Assembly (NCBI RefSeq): GCF_012103215.1 | Contig: NZ_JAAVNE010000003.1 | Coordinates: forward strand, 62,001-126,000 | DNA length: 64,000 nt | DNA from: Falsiroseomonas selenitidurans | GTDB lineage: Bacteria > Pseudomonadota > Alphaproteobacteria > Acetobacterales > Acetobacteraceae | Direction of reading: 5' to 3' | In this document: positions 43,466 to 52,886 of the stretch, one piece after another | Layout: each line of letters starts with the position of its first letter | How positions within the stretch are numbered: position 1 is the stretch's first letter | The notes under the pieces: model-generated | What the model was told of the DNA's origin: nothing | Databases searched by the model: none | Seen by the model: only the letters and a program-made list of their open reading frames with translations | Program-made: the position numbers and the translations under genes

Positions 43466-44308
43466 CTACTGCACCTTCCGGCGGATGAAGCCGCTGGCAT
43501 ATTCGCAGGCCAGCACGATGACGATGATGACGATCAGCACCGCCGCGGCGGTGTCGAACTCATAGCGGTCGAAGCTGGTGTTCAGCGTGTCCCCGATGCC
43601 GCCGGCACCGACCAGGCCGAGCACGGCGCTTTCGCGGAAATTGATGTCCAGGCGGTAGGCCGACAGCCCGATCAGCCGCGGCCGCACCTGCGGCAGCACG
43701 CCCCAGGCCAGCAACTGGAACCAGGAGGCGCCGGTGGCGCGCACGGCTTCCGCCTGGCTGGCCTGGATGTCCTCGATATCCTCCGCGATCAGCTTGGCCA
43801 TGAAGCCGATGGTGGCAAACGCCAGGGTCAGCGTGCCGGCCAGCGGGCCGAAGCCGACCATGGCGACGAAGACGATGGCGATGATGATTTCCTGGAAGGT
43901 GCGGCTGATGGCGATGAGGCCGCGGCAGGCCAGGTACACCGGCAGCGGCGCCAGGTTGCGGCTGGCGCCCAGCGCCACCGGGATGGACAGGATGATGCCG
44001 ATGCCGGTGGAGACCACCGTCATGGTCAGGCTTTCCAGCAGCCCGGCCAGGATGTCGTCGCCCTTGGTGATGAAGTCGGGCGGGAAGAAGCCGCCGAGGA
44101 AGCGCCCGGCGCGCTCCACGCCTTCCGCCGCGCGGGTCCAGTTCACCTCGATGGAGGAGAAGGCGAGCAGCGCATAGGCCAGGGCGCCGAGATAGACGGC
44201 ATAGCGCAGCCAGGGCGTCGCGATCAGCGGCGGCGGGCGCCAGCCGCGGGCCGCGGCGGCGGGGTCGAAGGCCCCGCCCGTGGCGGCAGGAAGGCCGGTG
44301 GCGCTCAT
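43466..44308 (-). CDS. phnE: Phosphonate-type ABC transporter permease (PhnE-like, 1)
   Basis: A 280-residue permease with an N-terminal helix near [17 protein letters not shown]. The EAA loop is [21 protein letters not shown], and [20 protein letters not shown] follows. It overlaps phnC by four bases. The family is PhnE/PtxC; the exact substrate is not shown by sequence. Confidence 0.88.
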   Translation of the reverse strand: MSATGLPAATGGAFDPAAAARGWRPPPLIATPWLRYAVYLGALAYALLAFSSIEVNWTRAAEGVERAGRFLGGFFPPDFITKGDDILAGLLESLTMTVVSTGIGIILSIPVALGASRNLAPLPVYLACRGLIAISRTFQEIIIAIVFVAMVGFGPLAGTLTLAFATIGFMAKLIAEDIEDIQASQAEAVRATGASWFQLLAWGVLPQVRPRLIGLSAYRLDINFRESAVLGLVGAGGIGDTLNTSFDRYEFDTAAAVLIVIIVIVLACEYASGFIRRKVQ

Positions 44309-45108
44309 GCCGCCGACTCGGTCGCCGCCTCCTCCTCCTCCTCGGCGCGGCGGATGGTCTGCGACCAGTCCTCCTCGCCATAGATGGCGGTCAGGCCCTC
44401 GGCGCGCAGATCCTCCGCCGGGCCGTCGAAGACGATGCGGCCGGCGCGCAGGCCAACGATCCGCCGGGCGAATTGCTGGGCCAGCGCCACGTCATGGATG
44501 TTGATGATGGCGGCCAGGCCCCGCTCCGCGCAGAGCTCGACGATCAGCCGCATGATCTGCCGGCTGGTCTTGGGGTCCAGGCTGGCGGTGGGCTCGTCCA
44601 CCAGCAGCAGCTTCGGGTCCTGCATCAGGGCGCGCACGATGCCGACGCGCTGGCGCTGCCCGCCGGACAAGGCATCGGCGCGCTTGTCCGCCATATGCGC
44701 CAGCCCGACGCGGTCCAGCAGCCGGAAGGCTTCCTCGATGTCGCGGCGGGGAAAGCGGCGGAACCAGGAGGCCCAGAAGCCGACATAGCCGAGCCGGCCG
44801 GAGAGCACGTTCTCCATCACCGTCAGGCGTTCCACCAGGGCGTATTCCTGGAAGATCATGCCCATCCGCCGCCTTGCCCGGCGCAGCGCGCCGGAGCCCA
44901 GCGTGGTCAGCGCCACCCCGTCCAGCATCACCCGGCCGGCGGAAGGTTCCACCAGCCGGTTGACGCAGCGGATCAGCGTGGATTTGCCGGCGCCCGAAGG
45001 GCCGATCAGCGCCATCACCTGGCCCGCCGGAACCTGCAGATCGACCTTGTCGAGTGCGAGGTCGCCGGTCGGGTAGCGCTTGGTCAGCCCTTCGATCGTC
45101 AGCAGCAC
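44305..45108 (-). CDS. phnC: Phosphonate-type ABC transporter ATP-binding protein (PhnC-like)
   Basis: A 267-residue ATPase: Walker [13 protein letters not shown] (about 34-45), Q-loop [12 protein letters not shown], signature [15 protein letters not shown], Walker [13 protein letters not shown] and the switch histidine in [10 protein letters not shown]. The length and the [16 protein letters not shown] stretch are PhnC-like. The only suitable start is a GTG at 45108; an ATG at 45116 is out of frame. It lies 13 bases after phnD. Confidence 0.9.
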   Translation of the reverse strand: MLLTIEGLTKRYPTGDLALDKVDLQVPAGQVMALIGPSGAGKSTLIRCVNRLVEPSAGRVMLDGVALTTLGSGALRRARRRMGMIFQEYALVERLTVMENVLSGRLGYVGFWASWFRRFPRRDIEEAFRLLDRVGLAHMADKRADALSGGQRQRVGIVRALMQDPKLLLVDEPTASLDPKTSRQIMRLIVELCAERGLAAIINIHDVALAQQFARRIVGLRAGRIVFDGPAEDLRAEGLTAIYGEEDWSQTIRRAEEEEEAATESAA

Positions 45109-45121
45109 GATGTCATGATCC

Positions 45122-46108
45122 TCAGCGGCAGGCGTAGGAGACTTCCAGCGCCGCGTCGATCTGCCGCACCACGCCCCAATGCTCGCGATAGGTGATCGGG
45201 ATGAACTTCTCGGCCGGCGGCTGGCTCTTGCCGAATTCGGTGGCCAGGGCGGTGCCGGTCCAGTTGAAGTTGAAGAAGGCGGCGCGGACCTTCTCCGCCA
45301 GGGCCGGCGACAGGTTGTGCGCATGACCGTAGCCGGTGGTCGGGAAGGACTGGCTGCGGAAGATGGTGCGGAGCTGGTCGGGGCGCACGACGTTGCGCGC
45401 CACCATGCGCGTCAGCACGGAGTTGGCGATGGCCGCCGCGTCGTAGTCGCGGTTGGCGACGCCCAGGATGGAATTGTCGTGGCGGCCGGAGAAGGCGGCG
45501 GTGAAGTCACGCCCGGCGCGCATGTTGAACTGGCTGGCCAGCAGGGCGGAGGGCGCCTTGAAGCCGGAATTCGACGTCTCCGAGGTGAAGGCGATGGTGC
45601 GGCCCCGCAGATCCTCGATCCGCTGCGCGGTGGAGGAAGCCGGGACGATGATCTCCATCTCGTAGCCGAAGGCGCCGGTGTTGCTCGCCATCATGGCGAA
45701 GGGCACGAAGCCGGCGCAATTCACCGCCAGCGGGTTGGAGCCGGTGTTGAAGCCCGCGACATGCAGGCGCCCGGCGCGCATCGCCTCGATCTGCGCGGCG
45801 TTGGACTGCACGGAGAAGAACTGCACCCGCTTGCCGGTCTCGCGCGCCAGGTGGTCCATGAAGGGCTGCCAGACGGTGCGGTAGACGGCCGGGTCTTCCA
45901 CCGGCGTGTAGGCGAAGATCAGGACCGAGGGGTCCACCAGCTCGCGCGGATTGGTCGGCGCGTCGGCGACCAGGTCGCCATTGCGGTCGCAGTAGCGGGC
46001 ATCAAGCTGCCCGCGGGGGCAGTCCTGTGCCTGGGCCCGGGGCGTGCCCTGGCCTGCGGTCATGGCCAGCGCGACGAGGGCCGCCACGGTCATCAAGCGT
46101 CGAAGCAT
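45122..46108 (-). CDS. phnD: Phosphonate-type substrate-binding protein (PhnD-like)
   Basis: A 328-residue periplasmic binding protein with a signal peptide ([19 protein letters not shown], cleaved after AQA). The PhnD family is seen in [40 protein letters not shown] and [20 protein letters not shown]. An unusual cysteine-rich N-terminus ([18 protein letters not shown]) precedes the domain and may form a disulfide. First gene of the transporter operon. A sigma-70-like promoter is visible 38-66 bases upstream. Confidence 0.88.
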   Translation of the reverse strand: MLRRLMTVAALVALAMTAGQGTPRAQAQDCPRGQLDARYCDRNGDLVADAPTNPRELVDPSVLIFAYTPVEDPAVYRTVWQPFMDHLARETGKRVQFFSVQSNAAQIEAMRAGRLHVAGFNTGSNPLAVNCAGFVPFAMMASNTGAFGYEMEIIVPASSTAQRIEDLRGRTIAFTSETSNSGFKAPSALLASQFNMRAGRDFTAAFSGRHDNSILGVANRDYDAAAIANSVLTRMVARNVVRPDQLRTIFRSQSFPTTGYGHAHNLSPALAEKVRAAFFNFNWTGTALATEFGKSQPPAEKFIPITYREHWGVVRQIDAALEVSYACR

Positions 46109-46145
46109 TCTGGCTCTCCCGATGGGGTTGGATGACGCCCCGGTA

Positions 46146-46174
46146 ATCAAATCAGCCGCCGGTGTCTGTTGCAA
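46146..46174 (-). promoter_or_regulatory. Sigma-70-like promoter before phnD
   Basis: On the minus strand, TTGCAA (46174-46169) and TTTGAT (46151-46146) are separated by 17 bases. The region is AT-richer than its surroundings and stands between the RlmL-like gene and the phnD start. Confidence 0.4.
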
Positions 46175-46224
46175 TCTGATGAAACCCAAACCCTGCCCAG
46201 AAAGGCGCCGAGGGCCGCCCGGCG

Positions 46225-47340
46225 TCAAGCCAGCGTGGCGGTGCGATACAGGGTCACCCGCAGCCCGCCATGCGGCACCGGGGCGGCGGGCGGCAGGAAG
46301 GGCAGCCGCGTCGCCTGCGCCAGGCGGCGATCGGCCGCCACCAGACCGACGCGCCAGCCGGCGAAGCGCGCCATCAGCACCTGGCCCAGGGCGCGGTACA
46401 GCGGCGCCAGGTCCTTGCCCTCCCCCAGCCTGGCGCCATAGGGCGGGTTGAGGATGACCAGCCCGGGCCCGCCTTCGGGCGGGGCGATGTCGCTGATGGT
46501 GGCCTGGCGGAAGCGCGTGTGGTGCGCGACGCCGGCGCGTTCGGCATTGGCCAGGCTCATCGCCACGGCGCCGGCATCGCGGTCGCTGCCATGGCAGATG
46601 GCCGCCGGTTCCCGCCGGCTGGCCACGCCGCGCATCCGCGCCCAGGCTTCGGCATCGAAGCTCGCCAGATCCTCGAAGGCGAAGCGCCTGGCGCGGCCCG
46701 GGTTCAGCCGGGCGGCGATCTCCGCCGCCTCGATGACGAAGGTGCCGGAGCCGCACATCGGGTCCAGCAGCGGCTCCGTCCCGTCATACCCGCATTGGCG
46801 CAGGAACAGGGATGCCATCGTCTCCCGCATCGGGGCGGGGTTCACCGCTTCCTTGTAGCCGCGCTTGTGCAGCGGCTCGCCGGAAGTATCGACGCTGAGG
46901 GTGCAGAGGTCGTTCTCGATGCGCGCGCGCACCAGGATGCCGCCCTCCGTGACCTCCCGCGCGCCCAGCGTCTCCCTTATTGCGGTGGCGATGCGCTGGG
47001 CGGCCGCGCCGCTGTGCCAGATGCGCGATCCGGCGCAATCGGCCTCCACGCGGAAGGGCATGTCCGGCCGCAGCACGGCGGCCCAGTCCACCTTGCGCGC
47101 CCGGTCGTCCAACTGCGCCAGGTGCACCACCCGGAAGGCGTCGATCCGCGCCAGCACGCGCCCGGCGCCGCGAATCCACAGATTGGCGCGCCAGACCTCC
47201 GGCCAGCCGCCCTGCAGCGTGACGCCGCCCGCGACCGGCTTCACCCGCTTGAAGCCCTTGCCGCCCACCTCCTCGGCCAGCACCGCCTCCAGCCCGGGGG
47301 TGGCGGCCAGGAAGATCTCGAACCCGTTCTCGCTTGTCAT
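46225..47340 (-). CDS. rlmL: RlmL-like 23S rRNA (guanine-N2) methyltransferase
   Basis: A 371-residue RNA methyltransferase. The N-terminal ferredoxin-like and THUMP region covers about residues 8-150 (FLAATPGLEAVLAEEVGGKG). The catalytic domain has DPMCGSGTFVIEAA (193-206) and the N6/N2-methylase motif NPPYGARLG (298-306). It corresponds to the N-terminal half of E. coli RlmL, which methylates G2445. Start ATG 47340; a longer frame upstream does not fit the family. Confidence 0.88.
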   Translation of the reverse strand: MTSENGFEIFLAATPGLEAVLAEEVGGKGFKRVKPVAGGVTLQGGWPEVWRANLWIRGAGRVLARIDAFRVVHLAQLDDRARKVDWAAVLRPDMPFRVEADCAGSRIWHSGAAAQRIATAIRETLGAREVTEGGILVRARIENDLCTLSVDTSGEPLHKRGYKEAVNPAPMRETMASLFLRQCGYDGTEPLLDPMCGSGTFVIEAAEIAARLNPGRARRFAFEDLASFDAEAWARMRGVASRREPAAICHGSDRDAGAVAMSLANAERAGVAHHTRFRQATISDIAPPEGGPGLVILNPPYGARLGEGKDLAPLYRALGQVLMARFAGWRVGLVAADRRLAQATRLPFLPPAAPVPHGGLRVTLYRTATLA

Positions 47341-47391
47341 GGCATCCGCAGGGCGCAGGAAAGGCCCGAGGGGCGGACCTAGCACCCGCGG

Positions 47392-48756
47392 CTATCCCTC
47401 CGCCATCCGGAGGGCGGCGGCCCGGTGGCGCGCGGCATGGGCGCGGGCATCGAGCCCGGTCAGCACGCCGTCGCGCACCACCACCCGCCCGGCGATGATG
47501 GACAGCGCCACCCGCGCCGGGGTGCAGAACACCAGCGCCGCCACCGGGTCCGCCTCCGCCCCCGCATGGTCCAGCCCGTGCAGGTCGAAGGCCACCAGGT
47601 CCGCCGCCAGCCCCGGCACCAGCGCGCCGATATCTGCCCGCCCCAGCACCCGCGCCCCGCCCAGCGTCGCCATCTCCAGCACGTCGCGCGCGCCAAGCGC
47701 GCCCGGGCCGGCGCCGATGCGGGCCAGCAGCATGGCCTGGCGCGCCTCGCCCAGCAGGTGCCCGCCATCGTTGCTGGCGGTGCCGTCCAGCCCCAGCCCC
47801 ACCGTCACCCCGGCGCGGCGCATCGCCGTCACCGGCGCGATGCCGGACGCCAGGCGCATGTTGGAACACGGGCAATGCGCCACGCCGGTGCCGCTGCGGG
47901 CGAAGCGGCCGATGCCGTCGGCGTCCAGCTTCACACAATGGGCGTGCCAGACATCCGGGCCCAGCCAGCCCACCTCCTCGGCGTATTCGGCCGGGGTGCA
48001 GTTGAAGCGGGCGCGGCTGAAGGCGACGTCCGACGCATCCTCCGCCAGATGCGTGTGCAGCATCACCCCGCGCGCCCGGCCCAGCGCCGCCGCATCCCGC
48101 ATCAGTTCCCGCGTCACGGAAAAGGGCGAACAGGGCGCCAGGCCGATGCGCAGCATGGACAGCGGCGCCGGGTCGTGGAGGCGGTCCAGCACCCGTTCCA
48201 TGTCGCGCAGGATGGCGGCCTCATCCTCCACCAGCACATCCGGCGGCAGCCCGCCACGGGACCGGCCCAGGCTCATGGCGCCGCGCGTCGCGTGGAAGCG
48301 CAGGCCGAGCGCGCCCGCGGCCTCGATCGTGTCCTCCAGCCGGCGGCCATTGGGGAACAGGTACAGGTGGTCGGCGGCGGTGGTGCAGCCGGAGAGCATC
48401 AACTCCGCCATCGCCGTGGTGGCCGCCAGGCGCAGATCCTCCGGCCGCATCCGCGCCCAGATGGGGTAGAGCGCGGTCAGCCAGTCGAATAGCGTCGCAT
48501 CCTGCGCCACCACGCGGGTCAAGGTCTGGAACATGTGGTGGTGGGTGTTCACCAGGCCGGGCAGCAGGATGTGGCCGGCCAGATCGATGCTCTCCGCGGC
48601 CGGCGGGCAGGGCTCCGCGGCGCTGCCCACGGCCTCGATGGCGCCGCCGCGCAGCAGCACCCAGCCGCCCGGCAATTCGCGCCGCGCGGCATTCATGGTG
48701 ATCACCATGGCGGCGTTTCTCAACAGCAGGTCGGGCTTCGGCGGCAGGTCGGGCAT
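47392..48756 (-). CDS. 8-oxoguanine deaminase-like amidohydrolase
   Basis: A 454-residue metal-dependent amidohydrolase of the cytosine/guanine deaminase group. Metal ligands are in PGLVNTHHHMFQTLTR (about 68-83), MLHTHLAED (about 240) and WHAHCVKLDADGI, and the catalytic aspartate is in GLGLDGTASNDGG. FDWLTALYPIWARM and AHCPCSNMRLASGIAP are typical of 8-oxoguanine deaminases. The enzyme would convert 8-oxoguanine to urate. A related hydroxydechloroatrazine-type hydrolase is the alternative. Confidence 0.82.
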   Translation of the reverse strand: MPDLPPKPDLLLRNAAMVITMNAARRELPGGWVLLRGGAIEAVGSAAEPCPPAAESIDLAGHILLPGLVNTHHHMFQTLTRVVAQDATLFDWLTALYPIWARMRPEDLRLAATTAMAELMLSGCTTAADHLYLFPNGRRLEDTIEAAGALGLRFHATRGAMSLGRSRGGLPPDVLVEDEAAILRDMERVLDRLHDPAPLSMLRIGLAPCSPFSVTRELMRDAAALGRARGVMLHTHLAEDASDVAFSRARFNCTPAEYAEEVGWLGPDVWHAHCVKLDADGIGRFARSGTGVAHCPCSNMRLASGIAPVTAMRRAGVTVGLGLDGTASNDGGHLLGEARQAMLLARIGAGPGALGARDVLEMATLGGARVLGRADIGALVPGLAADLVAFDLHGLDHAGAEADPVAALVFCTPARVALSIIAGRVVVRDGVLTGLDARAHAARHRAAALRMAEG

Positions 48757-49197
48757 GGGCGTCTCCGGGCGGCAGGCAGCGCATCCCGCAGGGCGGCCGG
48801 ACACGCAAGCGGGAAGCGCGGGTGGCCAGCGTCCAAAGATGCGCCGGCGCATGTCGATTGCCGTTGGCCCGGCGGGAGCAGGTAAAAAGGAACAGCATGC
48901 GGGCCTGGCCCCCACAGCAGGCGCTTCGCCAGCCAAACGCGCGCGGGAGGAGCGGGCCGAAACCGCCACAAGACCCGCGGCGGTGCGCGGGCGAAGGCAA
49001 CGCCCGTGGCCGCCCCGGCTGCAACGCGCCGAGCCGATGCATGTGCCGTACGGTGCCTGATCCGCGCTTCCTTCGGCGCGGATCAAGCTCGGTCCTGAAA
49101 TCTCCCTGCCCCAGCCAGACAAGCCAGGCGTTGACGATCCTGTGCGGGGCAGCCACGTTCGGTCACGATTCCACGAAACGGCTTCCGGCAGCGCCGG
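48757..49197. other. 441-base intergenic region with a perfect hairpin
   Basis: I see no coding region here. At 49059-49084, GATCCGCGC and GCGCGGATC form a 9-base perfect stem with an 8-base loop, about 114 bases downstream of the lipoprotein stop. It could be a terminator or part of a repeat family. The stretch contains the only poly-A run (GGTAAAAAGG) in its surroundings, possibly promoter material for the deaminase gene. Confidence 0.5.
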
Positions 49198-49866
49198 TCA
49201 GGGGCGCGGGCGGATCGCGTCGGAGATGTCGGTCTGCGGCGTGAAGACCACCTGATCGTCAACGCTGTAGAGGAAGCAGGGACGGTTGCCATCACCGAAC
49301 CGCTGGCAATTCTGGAGCGCATCACGCTGCGCCTCCGCCGCACTGGGACGACCAACAACCCAGGCGAACCCGCCCAGCCGCCAGATTGCTATGGCGCGAT
49401 GTTGCCGCGCCGTCGGGTACCGCGCGCCCAACTCGGCTTTCTGGGCATCATTCAGGAATGGCACCGCGGTAGCGTCAAAGCGCGTGGGATAGGTCAGGGC
49501 CCGCGGTTCAGGCGCGGTGCGCCCGGTCAGCCGGCCATTGGCCATCACCAGAATGCAGGGCCCCTGCGCGTAGTGCTCACAACGCTGCAGCGCTACCCGC
49601 GTGCGCTCCGATGCGCTCCACGATCCACGGCCGCTGTGACTGGCCCAGCCTCGACCGGCACTGCCAACGACCAGCGTATAGGCTGTCCGGGGGGAGGCAT
49701 CGTAGTCGGCCTGTATGACTGGGCGCAGGCCTTCGGGAATCTGAGGAATTTGCGCGGCAACCAACGTGTCCGGCGCGGTTGGCGGTGCGGCGACAGGGCG
49801 TTCCTGCACCGAAGCACAGCCCGGCAGAACGAAGGCTGCCAGGGCAACGAGGTTGAGCAGGCGCAT
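49198..49866 (-). CDS. Putative lipoprotein with two Cys-containing repeats
   Basis: A 222-residue exported lipoprotein: the lipobox LPGCAS follows a short hydrophobic stretch. The body contains a duplicated motif, VALQRCEHYAQGPCILVMAN (about 115-134) and DALQNCQRFGDGNRPCFLYS (about 187-206), each with two cysteines like DUF4189 domains. Its base composition is lower in GC than the neighbours, which may indicate separate ancestry. Function unknown; I found no enzyme motif. It has its own promoter-like sequence upstream. Confidence 0.7.
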   Translation of the reverse strand: MRLLNLVALAAFVLPGCASVQERPVAAPPTAPDTLVAAQIPQIPEGLRPVIQADYDASPRTAYTLVVGSAGRGWASHSGRGSWSASERTRVALQRCEHYAQGPCILVMANGRLTGRTAPEPRALTYPTRFDATAVPFLNDAQKAELGARYPTARQHRAIAIWRLGGFAWVVGRPSAAEAQRDALQNCQRFGDGNRPCFLYSVDDQVVFTPQTDISDAIRPRP

Positions 49867-49894
49867 GGTCACTCTCCCTGATTTCCATCCGCCA

Positions 49895-49923
49895 ATATTT
49901 CGAAACAGCAATATGACCGTCAA
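49895..49923 (-). promoter_or_regulatory. Sigma-70-like promoter before the lipoprotein gene
   Basis: On the minus strand, TTGACG (49923-49918) and AAATAT (49900-49895) are spaced 17 bases apart in an AT-rich patch, about 29 bases before the start codon. Both elements are close to the canonical consensus. Confidence 0.55.
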
Positions 49924-50055
49924 GTTATGAATTCGGTGAAGGCCGAGCAGGGGAGCGACCATGCCCTGCAGTCACCATGCCGGGGCCTTCCCCGACCCGC
50001 CTGCCATGATGGCGCGTCAGCCGGCGGAAGGTTCGGCGCGGCCAAGCCTCCCTGA

Positions 50056-50937
50056 TCAATCCGCCCAGTAGAGCCGGTCGGGGTTCGCCACCGTCACCTC
50101 GCGGATCAGCGCCGGGTCGCTGGTGATCTCGCCCAGCAGGTCCACCAGATCGCCATCATTCGGCATGTCCCCGGCGATGTTCGGGTGCGGCCAGTCGGTG
50201 CCCCACAGGCAGCGATCCGGTGCCGCCGCCAGCAGCGCCTGGGCGAAGGGCACCGCATCCCGGAACGGCGCGCCGGCGGAGGAAACACGCTCCGACCCGC
50301 AGATCTTCACCCAGGCCAGCGGGTTCTTCATCAACTCCAGCAATTGCCGGAAGGCCGGCTGCGCCACGCCGTCCTTCGCCTTCACCCGGCCCATATGGTC
50401 GATGACGAAGGGGATGCGGATCGAGGAGATGGTGTCGGCCAGGGGCACGATGTCCTGGGCATCGAGATGCAGCACCACATGCCAGCCCAGCGCCTCGGCC
50501 TGGGAAAGCACCCGCTGGAAGAAGCCCATGTCGGGCATGCCGCCCAGATGGCGCACGAAGTTGAAGCGCACGCCGCGGATGCCGCCCGCATGCAGACGGG
50601 CGAGTTCCGCATCCGTCACCCCCGGCTCCACCACCGCAACGCCGCGCATGGTGCCGCCAGATCGGGCAATGCCGTCCAGCGTCACCGTCATGTCGCTGCC
50701 GTGGCAGGAGGCATGGACGATCACGGCGCGGGACACGCCGAGGGTGCGGTGCAGCGCCACCAGCCCCTCGAAGGGCGCATCCGGCGGCGTGTAGGCGCGG
50801 TCCTCGGCATAGGGGAAGACGGCGCCGGGGCCGAAGACGTGGCAATGCGCGTCGCAGGCGCCAGGCGGCAGCACCAGGCGCGGCGTGCGGGTATCGGGGT
50901 CCGGGCCCTTGCAGGTGGGGATCACGCGGCCGCTCAT
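50056..50937 (-). CDS. LigI-like TIM-barrel amidohydrolase (pyrone-dicarboxylate lactonase family)
   Basis: A 293-residue amidohydrolase_2 protein. Conserved parts are GACDAHCHVFGPGAVFPY (about 27-44), AVIVHASCHG, RGVRFNFVRH, VLHLDAQD, FVIDHMGR and WGTDWPHPN near residue 244. These match 2-pyrone-4,6-dicarboxylate lactonase and relatives that open ring-derived lactones in protocatechuate 4,5-cleavage pathways. It is the last gene of the operon that begins with the GalB-like hydratase. It overlaps the receptor gene before it by four bases. Exact substrate not proven. Confidence 0.8.
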   Translation of the reverse strand: MSGRVIPTCKGPDPDTRTPRLVLPPGACDAHCHVFGPGAVFPYAEDRAYTPPDAPFEGLVALHRTLGVSRAVIVHASCHGSDMTVTLDGIARSGGTMRGVAVVEPGVTDAELARLHAGGIRGVRFNFVRHLGGMPDMGFFQRVLSQAEALGWHVVLHLDAQDIVPLADTISSIRIPFVIDHMGRVKAKDGVAQPAFRQLLELMKNPLAWVKICGSERVSSAGAPFRDAVPFAQALLAAAPDRCLWGTDWPHPNIAGDMPNDGDLVDLLGEITSDPALIREVTVANPDRLYWAD

Positions 50938-51911
50938 TGCCGGGGGATCCCGGCCTTGTCGATCACTTCCGTCCAGCGGGCGGTCTCCGCCGCCAGCAGT
51001 TGGCCCATCGCCGCCGCCGTGCCGCCGCGCGGCTCCACCCCCACCCGGGTCAGGGCGGCGCGAAGGTCCGGCGTCGCCAGCGCCTGGTTCACCGCTTCGT
51101 TGATCGCGGCGATGGCGGCGGGCGGGCTGCCCGCCCGCGTCACCAGCGCATTCCAGGAAGCGACGTTGTAATCCGCCACCCCGGCCTCCGCCAGCGTCGG
51201 CACGTCCGGCAGGTTCTGCGCCCGGGTGGCGGAGGTGACGGCCAGCACGCGCAGCGCGCCGGACTGGATCTGCCCCCAGATCGGTCCGGTGATCTCGAAG
51301 GCCGCGTCGACGTCACCACGGATCAGCGCGGTGGTCAGCGCCGGCGTGGCGGGGAAGGCGATGGTCTCGAACCGCGCATCAGCGCGGATCTTGAACAGCT
51401 CCGCCGAGAGGTTCTGCGTGCTGCCGGCGGTGATGCTGCCGATGTTCAGCCTTCCGGGGTTGGCCCGCAGCCGCGCCAGCAGCCCGGCGATGTCGCGGTC
51501 CGGCGAAGTCGGCGCCACCACCACGGCAATGGGGAAGGCGCCCATGGTCACCACGGGGGCGAAATCCGTCAGCGGGTCGAAGGGCAGCTGGCGGAAAAGT
51601 GCCTTGCTGATGGCGGTGCCATTGGAGGCGACCAGCAGCGTGTGGCCATCGGCCGGCGCCGCCATCAATTGCTGCCCGGCGACGATGCCGCCGGCGCCGG
51701 GGCGGTTGTCCACCACCGCCGGCTGACCCAGCCCTTCGGCGATGCGGGCGGCGACGGCGCGCGCCGTCAGGTCCGCCACGCCGCCGGGGCCGAAGGGGAC
51801 GATGATGCGCAGCGGCCGTTCCGGCTTCCAGGCGGGCTGCGCGCGGGCGGCGCCCAGCCCGGGCAGCGCCAGGCCGGCCCCCAGCAGGGTGCGGCGGGAG
51901 AGGTTCATCAT
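50934..51911 (-). CDS. Bug-family tripartite tricarboxylate transporter receptor (3)
   Basis: A 325-residue periplasmic receptor with a twin-arginine-like signal (SRRTLLGAGLALPGLGAARA). Motifs are RPLRIIVPFGPGGVAD, AVVDNRPGAGGIVAGQ and VADYNVASWNALVTRAGSP. The ATG at 51911 overlaps the stop of the preceding gene (ATGA); an ATG one codon later is equally possible. Its place inside the aromatic operon suggests that it binds the pathway substrate or a related carboxylate. Confidence 0.9.
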   Translation of the reverse strand: MMNLSRRTLLGAGLALPGLGAARAQPAWKPERPLRIIVPFGPGGVADLTARAVAARIAEGLGQPAVVDNRPGAGGIVAGQQLMAAPADGHTLLVASNGTAISKALFRQLPFDPLTDFAPVVTMGAFPIAVVVAPTSPDRDIAGLLARLRANPGRLNIGSITAGSTQNLSAELFKIRADARFETIAFPATPALTTALIRGDVDAAFEITGPIWGQIQSGALRVLAVTSATRAQNLPDVPTLAEAGVADYNVASWNALVTRAGSPPAAIAAINEAVNQALATPDLRAALTRVGVEPRGGTAAAMGQLLAAETARWTEVIDKAGIPRQ

Positions 51912-52876
51912 GCTGCGGCCCAATCCGATGCGACGAAGCGGAAGCCCTGGCCTTCCTTCGCGATGTGGCCATGCGCGGGGAAGGGGAAGTGATAGCCGGT
52001 GACGCGGATGCGGTCGGTCGCGACGCGGTCCAGCATGCGGCGGCGGGTGGCAACGGCGGCGGTGGGGTCGAAGTCGAACATCACCTGCAGGTCGGGCCGC
52101 CGGGCAAACAGCTCCGGCCGATGCGTCACATCGCCCAGCACCATCAGCTGGTCGGCGCCATCGGCCACCAGCCAGCTGGTATGCCCCGGCGAATGGCCGT
52201 GGCTGGCCACGGCGCGGATGCCGGGCGCGGCTTCCTGGCCCTCCGCCACCTGGCGGATGCGCCCGGCATAGGGGGCGAAGCGCCGCGCGGTGTTGCCGAA
52301 GTTGGGCTTCTGCCGCGCCGGGGCCGGGCCTTCGTTGCCGCGGTCGGTCCAGAAGGCCCATTCCGCGGCCGGCACCACGATCTCCGCATTCGGGAACACC
52401 GGCTGGTTGTCCCGCGTCGTGAGGCCGGTGATGTGGTCGCCGTGGAAATGCGTGAACACCACCAGGCCGATGCGCGCCGGGTCGATGCCCGCCGCCTGCA
52501 TGTTCGCCGCCATGCGCCCCGCCTGGGGCGAAAGCTGGCCGCCGGTGCCGGCATCGAACATCACCAGCATGCGGCCGGTATCCACCACCGTGACGGTATA
52601 GGGCGTCAGGTAGTGGTCGGTCGGCAGGAAGCTTTCCGCCAGCACGGCCTGAACCTCCGCCAGCGGGGCGTTGCCGACGAAGCCGGGCAGGTTCAGCCGG
52701 GCGGTGCCGTCGAACAGGGTGGTGGCGGTGAAGCCGCCCACCTTGAAGCGGTGGAAACCGGGGTTGCCCAGCGCCGGTGCAGGGGCCGGCGCATTCTGCG
52801 CCGCGGCGGGCAGCGCCCCGGCGGCGAGGGTGGCAAGGCCGGCAAGGCCGGCGCCACGACGGGTCAGCTGGGTCAT
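51908..52876 (-). CDS. Exported metallo-beta-lactamase-fold hydrolase
   Basis: A 322-residue protein with a Tat-like signal (MTQLTRRGAGLAGLATLAAG, cleaved near AAAQ). The zinc motif THFHGDHITGL sits near residue 141. Further ligands are in ASHGHSPGHTSW and VLGDVTHRPE, and the last histidine is in GYHFPFPAHG. The fold is that of lactonases and related hydrolases such as MPH or AHL lactonase. GAGG precedes the ATG at 52876; a start at 52894 overlaps the upstream gene. It may hydrolyse an ester or lactone in the periplasm before uptake. Confidence 0.85.
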   Translation of the reverse strand: MTQLTRRGAGLAGLATLAAGALPAAAQNAPAPAPALGNPGFHRFKVGGFTATTLFDGTARLNLPGFVGNAPLAEVQAVLAESFLPTDHYLTPYTVTVVDTGRMLVMFDAGTGGQLSPQAGRMAANMQAAGIDPARIGLVVFTHFHGDHITGLTTRDNQPVFPNAEIVVPAAEWAFWTDRGNEGPAPARQKPNFGNTARRFAPYAGRIRQVAEGQEAAPGIRAVASHGHSPGHTSWLVADGADQLMVLGDVTHRPELFARRPDLQVMFDFDPTAAVATRRRMLDRVATDRIRVTGYHFPFPAHGHIAKEGQGFRFVASDWAAA

Positions 52877-52886
52877 CGTCCGGTCC

